From the NCBI GenBank assembly GCA_026545225.1, contig CM048852.1, forward strand, positions 16,142,146 to 16,206,145: 64,000 nt of DNA. The letters are read 5' to 3'. Shown in pieces: positions 35,765 to 46,140 of this stretch. Below the pieces are notes generated by a model. That model was not told the DNA's origin and searched no databases. It saw nothing but the letters and a program-made list of their open reading frames with translations. How positions within the stretch are numbered: position 1 is the first letter of the stretch; each line of letters starts with the position of its first letter. Position numbers and translations under genes: made by a program. The stretch comes from Cornus controversa. Lineage: Eukaryota; Streptophyta; Magnoliopsida; Cornales; Cornaceae.

Positions 35765-38700
35765 AGGAACCTGAAGCTGACTTTCTAATAATTCATTTGA
35801 AATGCTGTTTCTCTGTTCAATAAACAATTTGTGGCACTCACTGAAATCAAAGTGCCGATAGTCTGGATGGCCTACACTTGGTTGGAACGAATAACGTTCC
35901 AATGATTCGCAACCATGTGCTGAAACAAATATTATAGATGATGGAAGTGGTGGTATTGATCGAAGGCTTCTGCAATATCTCAAATAAAGGAAGTTCAGCT
36001 CTGAGAGTTGACTGATGCTTTCTGGTATGCTAATGAAATTGTTTCCACTTAGATCTAACTCTTCCAACGAGGATAGGCCGCCAATACCATTGGGAAAGAA
36101 TTCTTCTGATAAATTGCAATTGCTGAGATCTAAACGTGATAAATTGCCTAAATGAGAGACCACTTCCAGTTGCTGATAAGTTGAACTTGGCCCTCCTTGA
36201 AAATTAGAGAGATAAAACTCATAAAGTTTACTCAAGTGTTCGATGGACGATGGTAACTCTTTCACAGCAGTTCCTCTCATGTAGAGGCTTGATAAATCCT
36301 TCATTTTAGAAAAAATGTTGCTTGGAACAATTTTAAGCTTTTGGCAGCGAGATAGATATAAACTCCGAAGTCCACTAAGATGTTCCATGGATAATGGTAA
36401 CTCTGTTATTGCAGTCCCTGTTAAATCAAGCTTGCCCAAACACTCCATGTCCCCCTGAATTTCCGGAAACTTCTCAAGTTTTGAACATTCTGATAGATTA
36501 AAATCTTTCAATTTTTCCAACTTGATGCTTCTTGGGAGACTTGTTAGGTTTTCACATCCACTGAGATTCACTACAACAAGCTTCTTGTGAACTCCACTAG
36601 AAAATTGAACCTCAACTAGATTCGTACATCTCATAAGAAATAATTTCTCGAGACATGGAAAACAGGACAAATCAGGAATTTTGTTCAAATCTGGAGAGTC
36701 ACTGAGATTGAGGAACTTTAAGTGCTCTAGCTGTTGAACAAATAAGCAATGCGAGAAATAAATTAGTTTCAATGAACTCGACAATACTATTCATATGTAA
36801 ATAATTGTGTTAATAAAATATGATCATACCTTAACGGAAAAACAAATTTCTTTCATTTGGCTACGACAAACACAAAGATGAGATAGATTTCGTGGACGAA
36901 AATTGGATGGCAAAATCGGGCAACTGTCCCAATCAAAATAGCATAATTCATTTGAAAGATATTTAATGGGTCCAGAAACCCGTACTAGGCCTCCGAGTTT
37001 GAGGAATTTAAGTTTTTTCATCTCCACAAAAACATCAACATTTATATGCAACTCCTCCACTGTACGCTCATGTGGCCATTTCAGCATAATGCCTTTAATT
37101 GAATCTGTCGCCTAATTAAGAAAAACATGTTGTAAGTTGCAACATAATGTTAAAATCCAATTAGAATTATACTAGTTTATAGCTCTTAATGTGAAAAGAA
37201 GATAAAAGTAAAGCCTAGCTTTTTTGAACTATTTGGATGTGAAAATAAACTTATATGTAGTTATTAGAACGTACCATATTATCCTCGAGCACTTTATAGA
37301 TATCTTTATAAAACCATAACCTACTCCGTTTGCCAGGATCATCAGGTGATTCTCGTCGAACAATTTCTTTACCCATTTCTTCTATTAAATCATGCATCCA
37401 CAGCTCGTTATTGTTTAAGATAGTTATCAAAGATCGTTGAATAAGTACTGCAATTCGTGGATGAAACTCATTACTGCTCAGTATATTCATTACATAATCT
37501 TTATCATCTCCTTTGAAGAAACAAGCAATATCGAGAAATAAATCCTTCTCTGTATCACCAAGACCATCAAAACTTATCTTCAAAACACCATGAATTTGTG
37601 GATTAGGAATTCTTTCCAAATTATTCAATTCATGTTCCCACTCTTCTATACTATTTTCAAATAACGAAGAGCCCAAAACTTCAAGAGCTAACGGAAGGCC
37701 ACCGGCATAATCTCTTATAGCCCATGAGAGTTTCAAATAATCTTCTGCGGGAGAATTTCTAGTGAATGCATGTTGACTAAAAAGTTGAAGAGCCTCATCG
37801 TCATTCAATAGCTTAACCCTATATATTACATGATCAACTTTATTCTCTACCAATAAACGTTCATTTCTAGTTGTTACAATGATCCTACTTCCAAAATTAA
37901 ACCAATCCTTTCCCCCGGCTAATTTTTGTAATTGTTTCACATCATCCACGTCATCAAGCACTACAAGAACCTTCTTGTGACAGAGTCTTTGCTTTATCAC
38001 AGTGATTCCGTGGTCAACATGGCATATCTCTAAATTTTCTTCTTTGAGAATGCCTTTCAAGAGTTGTCGTTGTAGATAAGTTAGACCATGCTGGTTTGAT
38101 TCTTTTCTTAAATCGCCAAGGAAAAGACAACTTTCAAATTGATCGGATATTTGATTGAAAACAGCCTTGGCAATAGTTGTTTTACCTATTCCGCCAGTTC
38201 CACAAATCCCCACAATTCGCAAATCTTTTAACCCATTAATGTCAAGCAAAGTGATCACGTCATCCACACGAGAATTTATTCCCACTTCATACCTGGCAAC
38301 ATGTAGCGGTACGCGCCCCAAAACTTGTAAAATATCTCCAACAATTTCTTTGATAAACTTTGCCTCATGCCTATCAAGTACAAAGCACATTAAAACAAAT
38401 CTAGTTGGTTTGATTGTACTAATAAGAGAAACAAAATTGAAGTTTCTATAATGAATAGTTCTGTCAATTATAACTATATATGGGTAAATAATAATAAATA
38501 TTAAAAATAGATTAATAAATCTTTGAAAAGTTCCTACCCATATTATAACAATAAAAATAAGAGGTGAAACTTTACAACCCAAATCTGCGATACCATTTAT
38601 ATAAATTTCTATATAAGTATCATGGTGGATGCACAAGTGGTGCTAGTAGCTAGGGAGTCACATACTAACAGTGAGGCAAAAGATATTAGAAATATAACAA

Positions 38701-40611
38701 ATATAGTGTCCGAAGGCTATTTCTGCATTGTTAGTTCTATAGTATTCAAATGTAGAATTCATAAAAGCCCAAAAGAAAGAAAAAAATGAATTCATAATAT
38801 AGAACTGATCAGCTTATGAAATATATATATATATATATAGAACCGCTAAATATAAAATCAAAATGAACTTCCAATCCTCAAAATCGTAAATTTAATAATT
38901 TTTGCTTTAGTATGATGAGCGACAAAAGGAAAAAAAAAAATTAGTTCTCACAATTGAGAATCAATTCGGGGAATAATTCTGGGTCCAACCCTCTTATCAT
39001 TCATTTCGGACTGCAATAAAATTGATATAAGAAATGTATTCAACGGATAAAAACCAATTTAATTATGGATCATTTTTATTTTTGCTAGGTAAGTCAAGCT
39101 CAAACATGTCCCATTGGACTCATCCACCAACTTATATTTAAAAGGAGGAGGACATACACTAAACTAAGTTTTTTTTAGTTCGGTTATGGATCAAATTAGT
39201 CAATTAAAAAAGTAAACTTAGATATCATAATCACAATTAAACGTGAAGTGAACTTCAATCTTTTTATTATTTTGGTAAGTAAAGCTTTTAAATCTTAATA
39301 ATAACTTTAAATATTTTTGATAAAAATTTAATTTTAATTCAATTAATTTGATTCTAATTAGGCATAAAAAGAGAAAAAAACGAAAAGTAAGTAATTGAGT
39401 GTTGATAACAAATATAAAATCAAACTGAACTTACAATACTCAAAATCATAAATGTAATCTTTTCTGCTTTCATATGATGAACGACAAAAAGAAAAAAGAT
39501 ACTTATCATCCATCCAATACAATTGATATAAGAAATATATTCAAAATATACAAACAAATAAAAACAAATTTAATTATGGATCATTCTTTTTTTTGTTAGG
39601 TAAGTCAAGGAGCTCAAACATTTGTCTCATTGAGACTTGATCCACCCCCTTACATTTAAAAGGAGGAGGAGGATATACCACTTAAAGTTTTTTAGTTCTT
39701 TTATGGACCAAATTAGTCAACCAAAAAGTTAAACTCATATCATAATGACAAAATTAAGTTCAACCTACCTATCAATTAAACGTCAAATGAACTTTTATTT
39801 TTTTATCATTTTGGTAAATGAAACTTCTAAATCTTAATAATAAATCTAAATTGTTTTGATATAAATTGAATTTTAATCTGAATAATTTGATTATACTTAG
39901 AAAAAGAAAAAAAAAGAAGAAAAATGAAGAAGTAAGCAAACTGAGTGCATATAACAGAAAAACGCAACTTGAGAGGTTGAGGAATAAATAAGATAGTGAA
40001 TTCGATCTAGTTTCTGGTTGTATCAATCTGATCTCTTTTCCTCCAAATTGAGAGGTTGAGGATTTAAGTCAACATGGGGCAAAATGTGTGTCATTTGTAA
40101 GAATATTAATAATAATATATAATAATTGGAGTAGAAGTATATGCTATTGTGCAATTTATCTCAGTAAAAAAAAATGTTATTTGTTAATATAAATTGTGCT
40201 ACATGTTTGCTTTTAATTAACCTCGGACATTGAAATCACAACCAGTTTTACAATTTTATCTTATGATGCACTTCCATTCATAACGGGAACTAATTTCTTG
40301 ATATAATAATTACTTGGGGCCAGGGACGGACCCACAGTCACTCCAGTGGGGGCATCCGCCCCCACTGAATTTTTTTTTTTAAGCATTATATTCTTATGTT
40401 TTTTTAACTTGCCCCCCTAAAATTATCAAAAAAATTCCACTAGGCCCCCCCCTACTTTTTTTTTTTTAAATCTCTCTCCCCCATCTTTCTCTTTTTGCTC
40501 ATTTTTAATCTTTCTCTCTCACTCTCTTTTCCCCATTCTCTCTCTGTCCCCTCTCTCTGTGTCCCATCTCTGTATCCCTCTCTGTTTCTCTCTATTTTCC
40601 CCCTCTTTGTC

Positions 40612-40642
<31 letters not shown>

Positions 40643-41637
40643 CACACACACTATCTCTCTATATCTATAAAAATAATTTTAAAATAATAAATTTATTTAA
40701 TTTTTTAATAAATAAATTAAAAAAATAATAAATTAAATTTTTTTTTTGAAAATTCTTAATAAATAAAATAAATTTTATCGCTGAAAGATGATAAATTTAC
40801 TCAATAGAATTATTACGATGATTTGAATTTTTTTTTTTTTTTGTTAAAGGTCGCCCCCCTCCCCAAAATTCCTGGGTCCGTCACTGCTTGGGGCAACCAC
40901 GAGGTAGATATTGGTGTTCAAATTTCGTAATATACGTGAAAAAGCTTTTTATATATCTAGGACCCATTTCTATTTGATTTTTCTTAAGGATGTTAATATT
41001 GATGAAGTTTATCTTGGTTTTCACCCCCCAAACAATAAATAGAATAAAATTAAACAATTAAGCTAAATATTGATAGAAGCATATGAAATATTATAGTTTG
41101 AGTTGGTAATTAGTATAATTACCCATTTTCTGTAGTTTCTGACTCCCACCCGCTTATGTTTGCTGCCTCGTTCAAAGCTGCCCTCCACCTTTGCACCTTG
41201 TCGTTTTCCTTCCCAAAAGTTTTTTCATGCTCGCCAAATGCTTCTGCGAAACTTCTCTTTTGATATCGTACTTGTGAGGGATCCATGTTGTAGAAGACTG
41301 GCAAAACTGTCTGTCCCATTATGTTCTTACATTGAATGATCTCCACCAATTCATCCAAGCACCATGAGGAGGATGCATAATTTTCGGAGAAAACAATGAC
41401 TGCAATTCTGGAATCCTTGATAGCTTTGAGGAGTTCCGGATAAATTGATTTTCCTCTCTCAAGTTTCTCGTCATCTTTGAAAGTGTAAACTCCTTTCTGG
41501 TGCAAAGCCATATAGAGTTGGTCCACAAAGTTTTTGCGGGTGTCTTTGCCTCTGAAACTCAAGAAGACATCATAATTCCATCGAGGTAAAGAAGAAGAAG
41601 AAGCCATGTATTGACACTCGCTAGTTGGTGAATGCAA
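34589..41637 (-). CDS. TIR-NB-LRR (TNL) disease-resistance receptor, six-exon model, about 1147 aa
   Basis: Modelled CDS on the minus strand: exons 41637-41123, 38370-37275, 37111-36830, 36730-35771, 35681-35162 and 34659-34589, all with GT-AG introns and matching phases (3444 nt). The TIR domain spans about residues 21-165 (YDVFLSFRGKDTR; SWCLDEL with the likely NADase catalytic Glu96). NB-ARC has the P-loop GTGGIGKTT (Lys235), kinase-2 VLVVLDDVDD, GSRIIVTTR, GLPLA (396-400) and MHD (497-499). LRRs fill exons 3-4, for example LEHLKFLNLSDSPDLNKIPD. A post-LRR C-JID-like block with IIIPGSDIPHWF is in exon 5. Intracellular immune receptors of this class sense pathogen effectors and signal through TIR-made nucleotides and EDS1. 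The start could instead be Met11 (41607, MASSSS). Exon 6 is less certain: reading through the exon 5 donor stops after two codons, at 35154. All key motifs look intact; expression is unknown. Confidence 0.9.
34775..35300 (-). repeat. Duplication of the TNL exon 5 tail and splice donor, with expanded GAAGAT/GAATAT repeats
   Basis: The 54 bp at 34775-34828 recur at 35041-35094, and the donor-flanking 25 bp at 34907-34931 (TGGTTGGGTCTACTCACCTTG on plus) recur at 35141-35165. Between the donor copy and 35040 the minus strand codes for an acidic run of Glu, Asp and Tyr (EDEYEYEYEDQ just before GTGAGT), an expanded version of EDEYEY in exon 5. The downstream copy could act as an alternative donor or exon tail. 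Confidence 0.8.
35691..35762. repeat. Compound microsatellite filling TNL intron 4
   Basis: On plus: (CA)n, then (TA)n, then (GA)n. It makes up most of the 89 bp intron between exons 4 and 5 and places the branch/pyrimidine region in repeat DNA. Two or more alternative AG acceptors lie just downstream on the minus strand. Confidence 0.9.
38846..39960. repeat. Diverged tandem duplication in TNL intron 1
   Basis: Blocks near 38846-39300 recur about 550-570 bp later. Examples are AATATAAAATCAAAMTGAACTT (38850 and 39413), TTAATTATGGATCATT (39059 and 39571), GGTAAGTCAAG (39089 and 39598) and TTTAAAAGGAGGAGGA (39137 and 39654). Confidence 0.75.
40321..40886. mobile_element. hAT-type MITE, 566 bp, in TNL intron 1
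   Basis: Terminal inverted repeats CAGGGACGGACCCA / TGGGTCCGTCACTG are flanked by perfect 8 bp duplications CTTGGGGC (40313-40320 and 40887-40894). The subterminal region GGGGGCATCCGCCCCCAC is shared with the copy at 15787-16052. No transposase is present; the interior is CT-rich and AT-rich with a TA/CA microsatellite near 40627-40650. Confidence 0.9.
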
Positions 41638-41936
41638 AATGGTAACTAACTATTGAGAATGAATGTAAATAGAAAGAAGTTGTTCGAACTTCCTAATAAA
41701 AAAATTTAGGCACCCAGCAAAGACTTCCTGATAAAAAATTTACGTCGATTTACACACATCTTATTTAATAGCAAAAGAGAACACCTTTCAACACGCAATT
41801 GATTTCCTTCAGTGAATGAGGATCGAATTTGCTGGCTGGAACTTTCTTGGAAGGTGATGGTAAATTGTCGCGACTCATGAAGCTTATATTGATCAAACCA
41901 AAAACCTTTAATAATGCAAGTTGTTGGTTTCAGTCC

Positions 41937-41967
<31 letters not shown>

Positions 41968-43189
41968 TATACTGTGTACCAGATCAAACTCTTTTAACAC
42001 GCAATTGACTTCCTTTTTTTTTCGACTTTCACACTCAAATAATGACGACAGTAAGTAAAGAAAATGACCAACAGCTTGCATTATTAAAGTCTTTGGAGTA
42101 CAAGCCATTTGGTCTAAGTTATTATATTTTCAATACTATAAAAAAACCTAAATTAAACTATGTCACAAAAAGGATTTATTGGAGCTATATCTATTGAAAT
42201 ATAAAAACTTACCTTCAAGAATTAAAATAGTAATTAATTAATATTTCAAAAAGTAAGAATGATTTGGAGATAAAATTATTATTATTATTACTATATGATT
42301 TCAATATTTATAAATATGAAAAAAGTCCCTTGCAACGTGATCCAAGCTACTTGCCTTTTTTTAAGCAATTTCGTTCGTACTCTGCTTTGGAGGATGAATG
42401 TAGATGTGAGGAAGTTGCTTGTGACTTTTTAATGAAATTTTTTTGGAAGTTGATGGTAAATTGTCATATGAGCATTATTGATCAAACCAAAAAATTTTTA
42501 GATGGATGTGAAGACTTTAATTGAAATTGTTGATTCGATCTTTCAGTCCAATAATTATTTATTTATTGGACTGAAAACACGTAATTGATTTTCTTTACTC
42601 GTTTTACTACTTTCACACCCAAATCATATGAAAGTCCTGAGAATTTTGCTTTCCAAGTAGGCCCTCCATTCAACTAAATAAAACGACCCAACAATTTACC
42701 TCACTGCCCAATCTAGTCTCAATTATGCAATCGGGTGAGAATTCATTTTTTGATATTTCCACTTCATTTGTAATTCTTAAAAAGGTAAATAAAACAATTA
42801 TATATCCTTCAATATTGTTGTGGGTCATGCTATCATAAGCACTCAGTGAATGAAATGAGTAGAGATTTTCCTCCACTTGAGAATTTCATTGCCACAAGTG
42901 GCAAAGAAAAATTAGACCATCCCACCCAAAAATCAGCTTAGGAGCTAATAAACTGGCAAAGCTTTAGCCATTTGCATATCATATCATCATAATCCTTGTC
43001 TATATTTCACATGAATGGTTCAGTTACATGAATTCTTCTTCTTCTTTTTTTTTTTTTTTCTATTAGACAACATGTCTTCTCTTAATTTTAAGTTATTAAG
43101 TCATTTTTAATTATTTCATCCCTGTAAGTTTTGGTCAGCTTTTTTTTTTCGATTACATTCTAAACAAATAACTCTTCCTCTTTTAACAA
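41638..43189. other. TNL upstream region with a duplicated block
   Basis: It presumably holds the TNL promoter (minus strand), but no core motif is certain. A block around 41838-42060 (GATGGTAAATTGTC, TGATCAAACCAAAAA, TTTCAGTCCAATAAT, CACGCAATTGA, GACTTTCACAC) recurs in the same order at about 42450-42620. A TAA/AAT trinucleotide run lies at 41936-41966. No other gene seen. Confidence 0.65.
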
Positions 43190-43560
43190 ATATATTATAG
43201 AGAATACATTAAATATAACCATAACACCTAAGTTTAATTTTTCTAATTTTATCATTTATAGGCGTTATACCAAATATTCCTCTCACACTTTCATTATTTA
43301 TCTTATCTCTTCTAATGATTTCTATTATTCAACGTAGCATTCTTATTTCTACTACATGAATGCATTGTATTTGTCTCTTTTTAAATGCCCTAACTCTTTA
43401 CCACATACAATTTTGTCAGCCTAATAACTATTGTATAGAATTTTTATTTTAATTTATTTGGTATTTGTTTGTCGCAAAGAATACCACTAGCTTGTCTCTA
43501 TTTTGTCTACTCGATTCCAATCCTACTTACTACATCACTATTTATTTATTTCGACATGGA
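43190..43560 (-). mobile_element. LINE (L1-type) ORF2 remnant
   Basis: The minus strand reads NESVRGIFGITPINDKIRKI, matching the plant LINE tail with NECIR...VGVAPIxDKIRENRLRW. Further upstream in the same sense are decayed forms of FYRTVIRPxMLYGSECW and MLRWMSG blocks. It is full of stops and frameshifts and 5'-truncated. An ancient copy with no intact end. Confidence 0.6.
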
Positions 43561-43639
43561 AAAAAAATAAGAATATAGTCATATCTTGAAACTACAAGAT
43601 ACAACCGTAGCAACATAGAACAGGTGACATCTACATCCT

Positions 43640-46140
43640 AAATTTTGGAGAGCTCTTTAGCTAAGATCTAGGAAGCACGGAATGACTATTGGGTGTGACT
43701 CGAAGTAGTGCCTTAGTTTCTTCTTCGCGTGTATGAGGGAGAAGATCAGCTTTTCTGCTCTCGAGTATCTGTTTTCAGCATCCGTCATTGTCTTGCTGGA
43801 ATAATACACTGGCCAATGCTTCCGATCTTCTTCTCGGACCAAAGCTACACTTGTAAATACCTTTGATACAGCTAGATACAAATATAATCTCTCGCTAGGC
43901 TTCGGTATTGAGAGAATTGGCGCAGAGGTCATATACTCTTTCAACTTCCTTAGTGTTGCTAATTGATCCGCTCCCCATATTCCACCTTCCTTCTTTCTGA
44001 TGGTGTCGAAGAACAGTTTGCATTTGTCTGAGAGGCGGGATATGAATCGGTTGAGGGAGCAATTTGGCCGATTTGGATCTGGACTTCCCGGTAGGTTTTT
44101 GGTTCTTGAATTTGGATTAGCACCGTCGCCTGTGACGGGCTAATATCTATTCCAATTCTACTGACCATGTGGCCAAGGAATTGTCCCGACGATACCCCAA
44201 ACGAGCACTTCAACAGATTTAACTTTAGCCGATGTTTCCTAAGTGTTTCGAATATTTCCTGTAGATGTTGTAGATGATCTTGCCTCTTTTTAATTTTGAC
44301 TACCATGTCATCAATGTATGCCTCCACGGTCTCGCCGATCTGGTTTTTAAAATTTCGGTTGATCATCCGTTGGTACGTTGCCCCTGCCTTTTTCAATCCA
44401 AAGGGCATTACTTTATAACAATAGGTTCCTCCCTCAGTGATGAATGATGTCTTTTCCTCATCCCTCGGGTTCATTGGGATCTGATTATAACCCAAGTAAG
44501 CGTCCAAAAAGGTCAGCAATTTGTATCCGGCAGTGGCGTCTGCCATCTGGTCTATCTTTGGGAGAGGGTAACTGTCTTTTGGACATGCCATGTTTAAATT
44601 GGTGAAGTCGATACACACTCTCCATTTCCCATTCTTCTTCTTTACCACCACCACATTTAAAAGCCATTCGGGATACTTTACTTCTCTAATAAAACCTACT
44701 TGGAGCATGCGACTGACTTCTTCGGCGATTATCCTGTTCCTCTTAGGGGTGAACCTCCGTTGTTTTTGTTTAACAGGGATGCTGCTGGGGTTTATGTTCA
44801 AAGTGTGCTTTGCTAATTTAGGGTATATGCCAGGCATGTCAAGATGACTCCAGGCTAATATGTCTCTCTTTCTTTTCAACATGTTGATCACTTTGACTTT
44901 CTCTTTTTCCTGTAGAAGCGTTCCGATCTGCGTATTTTTCCCTCCCTTGAACTCCCGAGTAGGACTATCTGGAGTGATTCTATGGGCTGAGCTATGCTTC
45001 CAATGTCTTGTTCCTCGGGTGCTTCCGGCTTCTGTGATTGCTATTGGGTACCTACTTCTGCATCGAGCATTTCCTTCTTCTACGTGCTCTTGATTGCTAG
45101 CGAATAACACTATTTCCCTACTACTTGGTCACCGAGCAGCTTTTCTGTCCCCTTCCCGATAGGGTCCAGGCATCTTATCACCTGGTGTAGGGTCGATGGG
45201 ATGTCGTGCATCCTGTGGATCTATCATCTTCCCATGATGAGGTTGTACAATGAGCGAATATCGATTATCACAAATTGCTCTCTCAGTATTCTCTGTGCTG
45301 TAGTGATTAATAACGATATCATTCCGATCGGGGCGACCCTGTTTCTGTCAAACCCCATAAGTGACCCTCAGCTGGTTCAATCCGATCATTGTGGACTCCT
45401 ATTTGCTCATACACCTAAAGTGTCATTATGTTAATGCTTGATCCTGCATCAATGAGCACTCCTTTTACTCGGCAGTTTGCCACGAGTAAGCTGACCACTA
45501 ATGGATCTTCATGGGGGAGTTGTACCCTCATTAGGTCAGGATCTCCGAATATGATTTGAGTGTCAGGTCTTTCATTTTGAACTGAGTTGATCTCTCCCAA
45601 CTTCTGCAATTTTCTGGCCTGGCGAATGTGAGATCTGCTCGTACTCGGACCTTCGTGAGTCGAGTAACCATGTATGGTGTTGATCGTCCTTACTGGGTTT
45701 AGGTTCTGTTTCTCTCCTCGATCCAGGATCTGATGCCCAATCTAATTTGGAAGGTCTCTCACCACATATTCTGTCAATCCTCATTTGGCTATGATCGCCT
45801 TCGTTTGGTCGCTCAGGTTCCGACATTCGTTAGTGGTGTGTCTGTAATCGTGGTGGAAGGTGCAATGCTTGCTTCTATCCTTGCGTTCGGCTGGGGTCCG
45901 AATAGGTGGTGGAGTCCAGAATATGCCTCGGCTCTTGTTTTCTTGATATAGTCTAGCCAAGGTGCATTTCAACGGAGTGTTCTTTTCTTCAAACTTGGGT
46001 CGCTTTTTGGTTTTGGTGGAGCTGCATGGCCTGCTCTGCCCCTTCGACTTGCGATCTTCCCTTGCACTTTTGCCGCACAATGCCGTGTGATTTGGAAGGT
46101 GACGTGGCTGCCATGTGTATTCCAAATTGTCATTTAAACG
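43640..46140 (-). mobile_element. Tat-lineage Ty3 element, internal piece (gag end, protease, RT, RNase H)
   Basis: On the minus strand from right to left: a gag end with the CTFHHDYRHTTNEC-type motif near 45850; protease with VLIDAGSSINIM near 45430; reverse transcriptase with CIDFTNLNMACPKDSYPLPK, FLDAYLGYNQIPM and VEAYIDDMVVK (about 44700-44290); and the RNase H start with YYSSKTMTDAENRYSRAEKL (about 43800). FTNLNxACPKDxYPLP is characteristic of the Tat branch. No LTRs are seen at either end. Broken in several places, with a longest open run of 383 codons. Confidence 0.85.

Noticed and set aside
41319-41528. Second minus-strand frame within the TNL TIR exon
   Set aside because: Out-of-frame shadow; the 41637-41123 frame carries all TIR motifs.
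44590-45093. Plus-strand frames of 77-85 codons
   Set aside because: Antisense shadows of the Tat-lineage reverse transcriptase.
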